Origin: Paenibacillus_E sp964253085
GTDB taxonomy: Bacteria; Bacillota; Bacilli; Paenibacillales; NBRC-103111
Direction: 5' to 3'
DNA: 64,000 bases
Assembly (NCBI RefSeq): GCF_964253085.1
Contig: NZ_CAXUQH020000001.1
Location: 6,882,001-6,946,000 of the forward strand
Part shown: piece after piece, positions 54,587 to 63,008 of the stretch
Layout: every line of letters starts with the position of its first letter
Position numbering within the stretch: position 1 is the first letter of the stretch
Position numbers and translations under genes: made by a program
Notes under the pieces: generated by a model
Database searches by the model: none
What the model saw: the letters and a program-made list of their open reading frames with translations, nothing else
Told to the model about the DNA's origin: nothing

Positions 54587-55521
54587 GAATAATATATCTG
54601 GATGAGCCTACCTACCTGCCTGACGACTTTGTGCGCGAGGTGGAGAAAATCGGAGAGTTCGAAGTTTATTACGATAGGCCTGACCAACCGACCGCCGTTC
54701 AAAGATTGTCGGATGCAGACATTGCGATTGTAGAGTGGACGCCGCTTCGGGAATCAGCGTTTTGGAAGCTTCAGAGGCTCAAACATATCGCCCTCGTCAT
54801 GACCGGATGCGATTTGGTTGACATCGAGGTTGCAGGCGCTGCAGGGATATCAGTGTCGAACTGCCCATCATATTCGGCACAATCAGTGGCGGAGCATGTG
54901 TTTGCCCTCATGCTCACGGTCAATCGGCAGATCATTCTGGCGGATCGTCTTGTCCGGCAGGGGGAGAGCCATGTGTACGGCCCTTTCCTGGCAGGCGAGT
55001 TGGCTGGCCGCACGTTAGGGCTGATCGGTACTGGCCGCATTGGGCAGGCCGTGGCGCGAATCGCCCACGGTTTCGGGATGCATGTAATCGGCGCGAATAG
55101 ATCAGGAAGGGCAGTCCAGGGTGTGGAAGTGGCGGACATCCGCGAGGTGTTTCGGCGAAGCGACGTTATCTCGCTGCATGTGCCATTCCATTCAAAGACG
55201 AAAGGCATGATCACCCCCGAACTTCTGGCTTCGATGAAAAGGACGGCCATGTTCATCAACACGAGCAGGGGCGGACTGGTGGACGAAGAAGCATTGTTCA
55301 CTCTTCTACAGGACGGAAGAATCAGGGGAGCGGGCCTTGACGATGTGGCACAAGTCGCTGGAAACCCCTTATACACGCTCAATAACGTTGTGTTTACGCC
55401 GGGAACGGCGTGGTATACGGATACCGCCCGGAAAGCTAACATGTCGGAATTGCTTGACAACATTCGGGCGTACGTGGACAGAACGCCTCGGAACATCGTG
55501 AATGAGGGTTTTCTAGCATAG
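54583..55521 (+). CDS. D-2-hydroxyacid dehydrogenase-like protein lacking catalytic Glu and His
   Basis: 312 residues. The NAD-binding Rossmann motif GLIGTGRIGQAVARI and the substrate Arg in FINTSRGGLVDEEAL are intact. The catalytic His of the family (usually TPH) reads TPGTAWYTD, and the acidic partner (usually in a V-x-x-E-P stretch) is lost in LDDVAQVAGNP. It may bind NAD without normal dehydrogenase chemistry, or catalyse a different step. It is coupled to the aminotransferase gene and GC-rich like it. VanH-like enzymes are the nearest well-known relatives by context. Confidence 0.85.
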   Translation: MRIIYLDEPTYLPDDFVREVEKIGEFEVYYDRPDQPTAVQRLSDADIAIVEWTPLRESAFWKLQRLKHIALVMTGCDLVDIEVAGAAGISVSNCPSYSAQSVAEHVFALMLTVNRQIILADRLVRQGESHVYGPFLAGELAGRTLGLIGTGRIGQAVARIAHGFGMHVIGANRSGRAVQGVEVADIREVFRRSDVISLHVPFHSKTKGMITPELLASMKRTAMFINTSRGGLVDEEALFTLLQDGRIRGAGLDDVAQVAGNPLYTLNNVVFTPGTAWYTDTARKANMSELLDNIRAYVDRTPRNIVNEGFLA

Positions 55522-55782
55522 GAGAGACGCCGCTTGAAGTCGCGAAGCACTTTACAAATGGGAAGTCGTCTTCTTACCTCGCGGCTGCCTTCATGTCTTC
55601 AGTCCTGTAACGGATCCAGCAACTGCCCTTTCATATACGCTTGCCCCTGCCTCTGCTTTGTAAGTAAGACCGTCACGTTACTGGAGTGCCCAAAACCAAC
55701 TTTTTAGAAAACTGCTTCTCCTTCGTCCGGACTTATTCAGGCTAAAGGCGACCGTTCAAGGCGGGGGGGCCTAGTCTTTTAT

Positions 55783-56118
55783 TTGATCACAAAAGTAGGC
55801 TTAACAACCGTCGTTGCAGAATCTGCTGACGGTGGGGAGTTCCCGACAAGAAGAATTAAGATATCGAATATTGTAGCCATCAGCAAAGAAATACAACCGT
55901 TTAAGCGCAACAGGCGGGTAGCTGTTCGAACCAAAACTTTGGGTGTGATTAAAGGGTTTAATCTTCGAATTTTTGCCGATTTTGTTCAACTAGACACCAT
56001 ATCTCCCCCACAAGAGCAAGGGCAAGCAGAAATTTTCTTCCAAACATCGATTCCGCTGCGGGAAATCATTAGAATAAAGAAATGTGGATGTTCAAGAAAA
56101 AAAAAAACCTCCAGATAA
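55783..56118 (+). CDS. Hypothetical protein (uncertain)
   Basis: A 111-residue frame begins at a TTG with no convincing ribosome binding site; a run of seven G lies 13 bases upstream. It reads as plausible protein (ITKVGLTTVVAESADGGEFP, basic middle, KTLGVIKGFNLRIFADF) and ends in a Lys-rich tail encoded by an A-run. The G- and A-runs make small indels likely. No family recognised. Bases 55522-55782 upstream hold nothing I can support. Confidence 0.35.
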   Translation: MITKVGLTTVVAESADGGEFPTRRIKISNIVAISKEIQPFKRNRRVAVRTKTLGVIKGFNLRIFADFVQLDTISPPQEQGQAEIFFQTSIPLREIIRIKKCGCSRKKKTSR

Positions 56119-56416
56119 TGGGGTTGTTGCCTAAACAAAGAAAATAAAGCATGACCATACGTACGGCGCTAGGATTCGTATCTTCCAAATCACAAAAATG
56201 ACGTGGCCTGCCCCGTCTTTCTTTTGCTTGAACAGCCAAACGCGTTCAGCATCAGTCAGGAATATTGTGACGCCTTCTCAGGCACCTATGAGCCCTTTGA
56301 GAGAACACGCTGGCAGATATTTCAATCATAGAAAGAAAGGGGCATCCGCAAAAAATAGGCATAGGACTTGCCGTTACAGCGCCGTGACCCGTATCATAAA
56401 TTCAAAGTGTATTTGC

Positions 56417-56488
56417 TGCGTTAACCTGCCCGTTACTTAAATGAAAAAGGAGCTGCTGCCGGTCGCGGCGAGCTGCTCCCTTAATATT
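56417..56488. repeat. REP-like element, left half with hairpin
   Basis: TTAACCTGCCCGTTACTTAA is the left-end motif, followed by AAGGAGCTGCTGCC / GGCGAGCTGCTCCCTT. The right-end motif is missing. The stem could act as a terminator for upstream transcription. Confidence 0.75.
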
Positions 56489-56530
56489 TTACCATTGTTT
56501 CTATGTAATACAAGATAGGGGAACACAAAA

Positions 56531-57349
56531 ATGAAAAAACTTACAGCAATTACACTTGTAGCAGTTTTGACGCTATCTATCGGAACATCGGCTTTCGCCG
56601 CTAAAGAGGATAAAGTGAAACCCAATAACGGAAATCATTACGGACAGATTAAGCACCAAGTTACCGTCCCAGGTGACCCTGAGCTTTTAGATCCAAAGCA
56701 GTACACCGGAGCGGAAGCGGAAGTGTTTGTTAAGCCACAAGATTTCGGCGTTATGCAGTTCTCTGGAGTAAATGGCTATAGCGTGGGCTTGAAGCTGTCA
56801 AAAACAGCGGCGGGGGTTCAAAAGGTAGAGGTCAGCCTGTTGGATGGGAACGATATTGTTTTGGCAACCAACACAAGCACGTCCAAGCTGCTGACCGAGA
56901 GCGGAAATCAACTGTCAACACCCTTTAACATAAACGGGAGTTTCACCAACGACGGGTACTGGAACTATGGTAGCTGGAATGGAACAGTGACTAACGTTCC
57001 GACTAAAGCCGTCATAAAGGTAACGGATCTTAAAGGGAACACTTACACTGTCGTGAACGATACTTTAACGGGGAACCCGGCTGATTTGAAAATTCCAACA
57101 CCGATCGATAAAGTAATCGCGATCGTCGGAACAGATCTAAGCTATACAGCTGATCAATTTGGTGCCACTTTAGTATTTCTCGCCGCTGCTACATCGAATA
57201 CTTCTGTAATACGAGCTAAAATTACTGACGGGATCCTCACAGTTACTCCAGTAAACCCAGGTCTGGCAAGCGTTTCTGTAGTGTATCGAAAAGAGAATGG
57301 AGAGGTATTAAATATTACTTTTGAAGTGGTAGTCCATGCTACCCCCTGA
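56531..57349 (+). CDS. Secreted protein of unknown function with Ig-like C-terminus
   Basis: 272 residues. A Sec signal peptide (MKKLTAITLVAVLTLSIGTS, cleavage after AFA24) is followed by a Lys-rich mature start and a domain with FNINGSFTNDGYWNYGSWNG. The last 80 residues look like a Big_2-type Ig fold (VIAIVGTDLSYTADQFGATL ... VTPVNPGLASVSVVYRK). TAGGGG precedes the ATG. It is probably a secreted or wall-associated factor. Confidence 0.8.
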   Translation: MKKLTAITLVAVLTLSIGTSAFAAKEDKVKPNNGNHYGQIKHQVTVPGDPELLDPKQYTGAEAEVFVKPQDFGVMQFSGVNGYSVGLKLSKTAAGVQKVEVSLLDGNDIVLATNTSTSKLLTESGNQLSTPFNINGSFTNDGYWNYGSWNGTVTNVPTKAVIKVTDLKGNTYTVVNDTLTGNPADLKIPTPIDKVIAIVGTDLSYTADQFGATLVFLAAATSNTSVIRAKITDGILTVTPVNPGLASVSVVYRKENGEVLNITFEVVVHATP

Positions 57350-57508
57350 GCAAACCTATCGAAGTGACCAAAACCTTCACTCTGATATACCGAAGATCTG
57401 ATTATCTAAGACGATCCGGCCTCAAATCGTGGACTATGTGAGTCCAGTTGGACGATATTAGGAACTTACTTAATGCGTCGTTATGATAAACCTTTATTTT
57501 TTTCATAA

Positions 57509-57521
57509 CCCCCCCCCCCCC
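57509..57521. repeat. Homopolymer run of 13 C
   Basis: Thirteen consecutive C residues lie about 32 bases upstream of the excalibur-domain gene. Such tracts are slippage-prone and hard to sequence. Position near a promoter would allow expression switching, but this is untested. Confidence 0.6.
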
Positions 57522-57552
57522 TCTATCATTCGAAACTACCTCCGTTTTAGTA

Positions 57553-57864
57553 ATGTTGATGGATGTGTTCGAAAATAATAATCGTTACAAATATCCAACG
57601 TTCCCATACCAAGGTATTCGCCAAGTGACCGAACTATCCAGCCCATTCCAGAGAGCAGGATTTTGGATATTAGGAGTCATTTTTGTGCCATTTATTTTGG
57701 CTGTTTGGATTGGAGGAGATTCTGGTTCTGGAACAACCTCAAGGTCTTACTATAAGAACTGTACAGAAGCATTTAGTTTGGGGGTTTCTAACATTTATCG
57801 TAATGAACCAGGTTATCTCCAAGCATTAGATCCGGATCATGATGGAGTGGCATGTGAACGTTAA
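57553..57864 (+). CDS. Membrane-anchored excalibur-domain protein
   Basis: 103 residues. One membrane helix (FWILGVIFVPFILAVWIGG) is followed by an extracytoplasmic excalibur calcium-binding domain with the signature NCTEAF and DPDHDGVACER at the C-terminus. These domains resemble minimal calcium-binding loops linked to surface nucleases and wall proteins. No ribosome binding site is evident; a second ATG is two codons on. Confidence 0.8.
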   Translation: MLMDVFENNNRYKYPTFPYQGIRQVTELSSPFQRAGFWILGVIFVPFILAVWIGGDSGSGTTSRSYYKNCTEAFSLGVSNIYRNEPGYLQALDPDHDGVACER

Positions 57865-57895
57865 ACAATAGTTTCCACTTATCACATCATGTTGC

Positions 57896-57978
57896 GCTAA
57901 TCTACCCTTTACTTTAATGGAATAAAAAAAAGCTGCTTCAATGCAGCTCCTGCGCTATAGTTTCCCGTTAGATTAATT
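57896..57978. repeat. REP-like element
   Basis: The left flank CTACCCTTTACTTTAATGGA precedes the hairpin AGCTGC-TTCAAT-GCAGCT and the right-end motif GCTATAGTTTCCCGTTAGAT. A complete copy with a short stem. Confidence 0.82.
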
Positions 57979-58012
57979 CGACTAATTGAAATAACGGTTT
58001 ATATACATGCAC

Positions 58013-58288
58013 TTACTTCCCTTTTCTATTAAAAGAGAGAATGATAAAGTTAATCCAAGTTATTATCAGGATAGAAATTACTAATACATAACGACTATAA
58101 AAATCAATTCCAAACAATTTTGATTCCTCGTTTAAGTTGTACAGGAACCAAAATGCTAAACCCAATATTATTGTGTTGATAACAAAAGCCGATAACATTC
58201 CTAACCATTTGCTTTTCCTGTTCCTCATAATAAAGATAGATAAAACCGTTGAAACGATGAAAGAAATTGCTATGATAATGAAGCTCAA
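58013..58288 (-). CDS. Small integral membrane protein (91 aa)
   Basis: Three hydrophobic segments (FIIIAISFIVSTVLSIFIM, MLSAFVINTIILGLAFWFLY, YVLVISILIITWINFIILSF) are separated by short charged loops. The start is a TTG with a weak AGGG nearby. No family or partner recognised. Confidence 0.55.
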   Translation of the reverse strand: MSFIIIAISFIVSTVLSIFIMRNRKSKWLGMLSAFVINTIILGLAFWFLYNLNEESKLFGIDFYSRYVLVISILIITWINFIILSFNRKGK

Positions 58289-58488
58289 CCCTGCACCACC
58301 TAATAATTTAAAGAGATTAAACTAACCTGTCCGCATATAATTTACCATTCGAGTCTTTAAATAGATACAGGTCACGGGAAATCGTGATCGGCACGAGTAA
58401 AATCGAATAATCATGATGCCCGAGCGCGGTTTGCTGTTCGATGATTCTTCGCGAAACGAAATAAAAGACGCCCGTGGCGCCCTCCAAT

Positions 58489-58516
58489 ATTGAACTATCG
58501 TTCACCGTTAGTTGAG
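58489..58516. repeat. REP-like right-end motif
   Basis: TGAACTATCGTTCACCGTTAG... is the right-end motif without its left half. A perfect GGCAGC-TT-GCTGCC hairpin lies 68 bases further on (58584-58597), perhaps part of a rearranged copy. Confidence 0.65.
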
Positions 58517-58658
58517 TCCCTTTAATTTGGTTTTGCATTGATTTCCGTTAAAGTTCATGCATCACGAAGTCCCACCGAGTTATGGCAGCTTGCTGCCGGC
58601 CGCGATGCGGTTAGTCGGTGCGGTGTATATTTCAGTTAAGTCTTCTTTTAAACGTCAC

Positions 58659-59111
58659 TTATTTATTACCGAGCTGTTCCGCCAAACCGATTAGAATGCC
58701 TTCACTTCCACGAATGTAGCAGAGCCGATACGAGTTCTGGTACTGAACCACTTCGCCAACGATCTGAGCACCTAATTTAGTGAGTCTGGATACCAATTCG
58801 TCAATGTCCTCTACGGTGAACATCACGCGTAGATATCCGAGGGCATTTACAGGAGCAGTTCGGTGATCTGATATAGTAGGAGGGTTGATAAATCGCGAAA
58901 GTTCAAGTCGGCTGTGCCCATCTGGGGTAATCATCATAGCAATCTCTACACACTGTGAACCCAGCCCGGTTACGCGACCAGCCCATTCCCCTTCGACCGT
59001 AGCTCGTCCTTCGAGCTTCAAGCCAATCTCCTCGAAGAAAGAGATTGCGTTATCAAGGGATTCGACAACGATGCCAACATTGTCCATTCTTAGCAATTTG
59101 TTATTTGCCAT
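58659..59111 (-). CDS. VOC-family (glyoxalase/dioxygenase-like) protein
   Basis: 150 residues with two beta-alpha-beta-beta-beta modules (NVGIVVESLDNAISFFEEIGL and LRVMFTVEDIDELVSRLTKLG). Metal-ligand-type residues include Glu in VEIAMM and the C-terminal Gly-Ile-Leu-Ile-Gly-Leu-Ala-Glu. AAGGAGATAAAAC precedes the ATG. VOC proteins range from glyoxalase to fosfomycin or bleomycin resistance; the substrate cannot be chosen here. Confidence 0.85.
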   Translation of the reverse strand: MANNKLLRMDNVGIVVESLDNAISFFEEIGLKLEGRATVEGEWAGRVTGLGSQCVEIAMMITPDGHSRLELSRFINPPTISDHRTAPVNALGYLRVMFTVEDIDELVSRLTKLGAQIVGEVVQYQNSYRLCYIRGSEGILIGLAEQLGNK

Positions 59112-59344
59112 AGTTTTATCTCCTTATGTGTACAAATTTATTACCCGATCATCTTCATATTTATTCTATCAAGAATTACTAATTCCTTCCAAACGATTAA
59201 CATCTTGTCACAGTTCAGTAAAATGTGAAATTTGGTTTTCGGATATGTCATATTAACTTTTATTCTACGAAATTCAATTCGTAATTACCGTAATAAGATC
59301 AATTTCACTCCTATAATCTCCCATTACTTGAATAAATAATTTTC

Positions 59345-59830
59345 TTAGTTCGCATCTGCTTTCCAACTCTTTTGTAGCTTACGAATATAACAGATTTGAC
59401 CAATGTGATAGGCATTATGAGTTGAGACGTTTCCGATTATTTCCCACCACTTGGCAGCCTCTGGGAAACCTAATACATCACTTTCGACTTTTTCTTCAGT
59501 AAGCAGATCTTGCCATTTTAAAAGCACCTCTAATAGTCGTTCTTTTAAGTCAGTGAATTTTTGGTCTTCGGGAATAATAAAACTTCTATTATTATTTCCT
59601 ATGGAAGGCACAGCTTTGACATGAGATTTTTGGTACCTGGTTTGCCAAGTTTCATTCCAATACAATAAATGCTGCACAATTTCAGCGATACTATTACTAT
59701 CTTCACTAGGTTTCCAAAACGCTACTTCCTCTGACAAATTATCAACTGCATCGGAAAAAGGTAGGTACCAACTAGGGTCATTAGCATTTGCTAACAACTG
59801 ATTAGATAAAATATCTTTTACATGAAACAT
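59345..59830 (-). CDS. DinB-family protein
   Basis: 161 residues from ATG 59830 with AAGGAG ten bases upstream. The four-helix bundle has the three metal-type histidines of the DinB/YfiT superfamily: His in EIVQHLLYWNETW and two in THNAYHIGQI. The family includes thiol-dependent transferases and damage-induced proteins; the specific role is not known. It stands alone. Confidence 0.85.
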   Translation of the reverse strand: MFHVKDILSNQLLANANDPSWYLPFSDAVDNLSEEVAFWKPSEDSNSIAEIVQHLLYWNETWQTRYQKSHVKAVPSIGNNNRSFIIPEDQKFTDLKERLLEVLLKWQDLLTEEKVESDVLGFPEAAKWWEIIGNVSTHNAYHIGQICYIRKLQKSWKADAN

Positions 59831-59904
59831 ACTTTTCACACTCCTTCTGAATGATAAGCGGCAGTCGGTACTTCTTCAAGCATTTGAGTTTACTCACCGT
59901 GCCC

Positions 59905-60291
59905 TTAGGGCAGTTCTGTCTCTTTTATCAGACGATCCAATGCGTAAGCCGCTATAGCCCCTACAATATATCGGACCAAATCTGCATATAGGAATCCTTT
60001 TCCGAGTATTAGCCCGCCAAATAGAGTGTTTCGTAAATTGATTACCCATTCTGCTTGGTACAATTGACTGCATTCAATTACAAAGCAGAACCCAAGACTA
60101 ATCACCAGGACTTTCATAGTTAGCATTCGGATGAATAGTGCACGAACGCCGAAATAAATCATAGCTGCCCAGAGAGCATCACCGAAATGTTTCACCACAA
60201 AATCGGGCAGCGCAGAAGTATTCATCCTCGAACCGATCCCAAGCATTATGCATACCAATACTGCTAGAAGGTACTTCACTCTTGTTCTCAC
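59905..60291 (-). CDS. DUF2809-type membrane protein
   Basis: About 128 residues from a GTG at 60291 with GGAAGGG five bases upstream; the open frame continues 37 codons further without support. Four membrane helices and the family pattern FVIECSQLYQAEWVINLRNTLFGGLILG are visible. Function of DUF2809 is unknown. Confidence 0.82.
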   Translation of the reverse strand: MRTRVKYLLAVLVCIMLGIGSRMNTSALPDFVVKHFGDALWAAMIYFGVRALFIRMLTMKVLVISLGFCFVIECSQLYQAEWVINLRNTLFGGLILGKGFLYADLVRYIVGAIAAYALDRLIKETELP

Positions 60292-60549
60292 AAATTCCCT
60301 TCCAATCAAAAAGATTTTTATAAACTCTGAAATGACATGTATAATTGAAGTTACTGTCTCCAAAAAACAACAAGATATATTATTAATACCATCATACACC
60401 AATCAATTTCCTCTTTGTACCATTCCGTTAACCTCGTTCTTCACGGATGAATACTAACTAGTCTTCCAGTATCATTATAAAATTCGAATTTCATTTTACT
60501 CGACCTCTTTTTAGTATTTTTACCAAGTAAATAAATTTCCTCGTATCCT

Positions 60550-60650
60550 TTGAACTACCCTGCCCATTACTTTGAGAAAAGGCAACCAATCCACCAAGGA
60601 TAGCTGTCTTTTCATGATTAAATAAACTATCGTTCTTACGTTAGTTCAAT
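60550..60650. repeat. REP-like element
   Basis: The left flank GAACTACCCTGCCCATTACT is followed by a degenerate AAGGCAACC / GATAGCTGTCTTTT stem and the right-end motif AACTATCGTTCTTACGTTAG. The right end abuts the stop codon of the next gene. Confidence 0.75.
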
Positions 60651-61037
60651 CATTTACTTTTAGTACGAAAAGCTTGAACTTCATCATCCGTCCAACTATT
60701 TTTCCTCTTGTTATACATAACCCAATTTTCATTACACTCTTTAAAATCGACGAAAGTTTCTTTATCAAGGACCTGTCCCTGATTTATCGACAATCCATCC
60801 TAATTTTGTTTGTTTAACATAAATATAACTCGAACTTAGATCACTAGCATAGAACAAGTATCCTTCGGATCCCCTTTTTCCTTGATTTTTCAGTTCAGTT
60901 GTAACAGCAAGTAATGGATGTCCAGTAAGTAAGATGTGTTTTCTAACTTCAAAATTTGCTGAAGGAGAAGGAACAAAGCAAAATAGTATAACTAGTCCTA
61001 AAATTGTTATGTAAATTACCTGCCCTTTTTTGCTCAA
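60650..61037 (-). pseudogene. Small membrane-anchored protein with a one-base frameshift
   Basis: The frame from 61037 encodes a membrane helix (VIYITILGLVILFCFVPSPS) and a 65-residue outside domain ending GWIVDKSGTGP. Near 60776 one extra base shifts the frame. Without it the protein would read on as DKSG-QVLDKETFVDFKECNENW and end in WTDDEVQAFRTKSK, giving about 128 residues. The downstream part has normal codon use and Trp/Cys content, so it was probably part of the gene. No family recognised. A read error is possible. Confidence 0.6.
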
Positions 61038-61304
61038 TATATTTGCCCCTCCTGCACTTGCTTAGTATTTAATTCAATTATAAAATTTTCGTTGTCTCGA
61101 CTAGTTCCTGCAAAAGCGCCTACTTTGTTGTATGTCTTTTATTCAGCTAAAGTTCTGCGTTTTAAATTAATTGTCATCTCCGATGATCTCTTAAAAACTA
61201 TTCAAAAAAATCCACTTATCTACTAGTATCTACGTACAAGAAATTGTTATAAATTTCCAATATACTATATAGATTTAATATCCATATTTTAGGAGGTGTC
61301 TATT

Positions 61305-61550
61305 TTGTCAAAGCGTTCTTTAGTCGAAAGTGTATTATCTCTACTTGATATCGAAGATATTGAGAAGATCAAAGTGGATTATTTTAATGGGGAAGAAGTA
61401 AAATTATCATTTGATGAAGCCGAGAATGAAGAAGAAAGAGAAGAATTGCTAGAGGAGTGGTTAGACAACATCAAATGGAAATTTGTAGAGGAGTTTAAGA
61501 TTGATCTCTACAACGGAACTAAATATACAATCAAATTTGGCGATGCATGA
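61305..61550 (+). CDS. Small acidic protein (81 aa)
   Basis: A TTG at 61305 with AGGAGG eight bases upstream is taken as the start; the GTG three codons earlier lies within that site. The protein is strongly acidic in the middle (DEAENEEEREELLEEWLDN) with two similar beta-hairpin-like segments, KIKVDYFNGEEVKLSF and FKIDLYNGTKYTIKFGD, suggesting an internal repeat. No family recognised. The 267 bases before it show only an AT-rich promoter-like region. Confidence 0.65.
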   Translation: MSKRSLVESVLSLLDIEDIEKIKVDYFNGEEVKLSFDEAENEEEREELLEEWLDNIKWKFVEEFKIDLYNGTKYTIKFGDA

Positions 61551-61560
61551 AAGGGATCTA

Positions 61561-62463
61561 TTAATTTGACACCATATTATTTAAGTTATTGATCACAGAG
61601 ATGGCAAAATTGTCATCTCTTTTGCTTTTCTCAATAAAGATATATGAAACTACGGTAATAAACGGATTTGGGATAAAATCTTTCATCCGAATATACCCTT
61701 TTAGTCCTCCTGTACTGATGATTTGGTAAACAGGACCGATCCTAGATATTTCCGTCTCAGACTGAATAAATACCGAATTGACCCACTGCTCATCTTTAAT
61801 CTGACCGTGTTCATCATAGATGATCGAGTGCAGCGCAAGTCTCCCCTCCTTGGCATTAGCTGGGTCGTAAACTTGTAAGGAGGACTTTGGCACCCACATA
61901 TCTGCACCATATTCTGCATCATACTGTACGATACTCACAGCCACCCAATCCATATAAGATTTTTTAATAAGGACCACCTTACCAGCCCACAAGTCCAGAT
62001 GCGGTTCTTTGATTTTATTAACAGGAGCAGAAAACACCGGCACTTCTTTTGCGACGATCATTTCATAAGGGGTTTCTATATAAATATTGGCGGCTTCCTT
62101 ACTGAAATAGAATTCGGGAATCCAGCCACTTAAAGCATTGGATTCGACTTGGACGTACTCGTCTTGTATTGCTAATATTCGAAATGTATCTCCTTTGTTC
62201 ACTTCAAACACCGGTCCAGCCCCTGAAACCTCATTTGGATCATACCGAGCGCCAATATCTGCCTGCACTGCATAGGTTTGATTAATTTCTAGTCCATATG
62301 CCGAGACAGATACTTCTCTGGTTTTATTAGTAACCTTAGTTGAGGACGTAATTTCATCCGTCACCTTGTAAGTGGAAACTGCTTTAGTCTGAGTTTTCTC
62401 TTGTAGGCAGCCAGAGGTCATAATGACTCCACAAATGAATAACAAAACGGAAAGTGTTCTCAT
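61561..62463 (-). CDS. SH3-domain lipoprotein
   Basis: About 300 residues. A lipobox (MTSGC) places the acylated Cys near residue 19. The mature part contains at least two bacterial SH3-like modules (GDTFRILAIQDEYVQVESNA, GWIPEFYF and KVVLIKKSYMDWVAVS). Such modules bind peptidoglycan or protein partners at the surface. GTG 62466 or ATG 62463 may be used. It converges on the small acidic gene, with only about ten bases between the two stops. Confidence 0.8.
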   Translation of the reverse strand: MRTLSVLLFICGVIMTSGCLQEKTQTKAVSTYKVTDEITSSTKVTNKTREVSVSAYGLEINQTYAVQADIGARYDPNEVSGAGPVFEVNKGDTFRILAIQDEYVQVESNALSGWIPEFYFSKEAANIYIETPYEMIVAKEVPVFSAPVNKIKEPHLDLWAGKVVLIKKSYMDWVAVSIVQYDAEYGADMWVPKSSLQVYDPANAKEGRLALHSIIYDEHGQIKDEQWVNSVFIQSETEISRIGPVYQIISTGGLKGYIRMKDFIPNPFITVVSYIFIEKSKRDDNFAISVINNLNNMVSN

Positions 62464-62662
62464 CACTCGATCTACAATCCCTTCTCTTTCTTTTAGTTTC
62501 TACACTTACTACTCTACAGCTTCCATATATGTATAGACGATTTAACCTGGAAATAGTTACCTATAAATATAAAAACGTATTCCGACATACAACCATTTTC
62601 TAATAAGAATTGCAGTTTGGAGAAATACTTTTATGGAATAAGACAGGAGGTGGACAATAAAC

Positions 62663-62743
62663 ATGAGCAAAACTAAAGACACTAACAACCCAAAGCATGC
62701 CACGTCATCAGGTAAAACTGGAGAACAAAAGAAATCGAAGTAA
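62663..62743 (+). CDS. Tiny basic protein ending in QKKSK (26 aa)
   Basis: A 26-residue polar frame with AGGAGGT about 11 bases upstream and a strong terminator 40 bases downstream. Its C-terminus and His-Ala-Thr/Ser pattern resemble the 33-residue protein at 45779-45880, so the two are likely paralogues. Expected to be missed by most gene finders. Confidence 0.6.
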   Translation: MSKTKDTNNPKHATSSGKTGEQKKSK

Positions 62744-62783
62744 AGCTGTTACGTACCCCGCCAAATACGATCAAACCATCAAC

Positions 62784-62816
62784 AAGCCCGGTTTACTTGA
62801 CCGGGTTCTTTTTTTT
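62784..62816 (+). terminator. Terminator after the tiny basic gene
   Basis: AGCCCGGT pairs with ACCGGGTT around TTACTTG, followed by a run of T. It supports 62663-62743 as a real transcription unit. Confidence 0.88.
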
Positions 62817-63008
62817 GGAATTATAACACCGAGAATAAGCTGAATTCGGGTTTCAATTTGTACATTGTAGCCAGACTTATGAAATGGTATATTCTGTATA
62901 CAAAAGAAACCTCTCCTTCGTTGATGTTTGCGTAGCACCTGCATTCTAAACAAGGAGCGGTTTCTTCTTACTATTTTGAATTCCGAAGCGTGATGGAGGG
63001 GACATTCT

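Noticed and set aside
54771..55550. 259-residue minus-strand frame
   Set aside because: Antisense shadow of the GC-rich dehydrogenase-like gene; Ser/Arg/Pro-rich with no recognisable domain.
56198..56440. 80-residue plus-strand frame and an alternative frame reading SQEYCDAFSGTYEPFERTRW
   Set aside because: The alternative frame looks somewhat protein-like and could be a gene remnant, but it has no start, ribosome binding site or recognised family.
58317..58538. 73-residue minus-strand frame
   Set aside because: Its N-terminal part is made of a REP-like right-end motif and it has no convincing start site; kept as unsupported.
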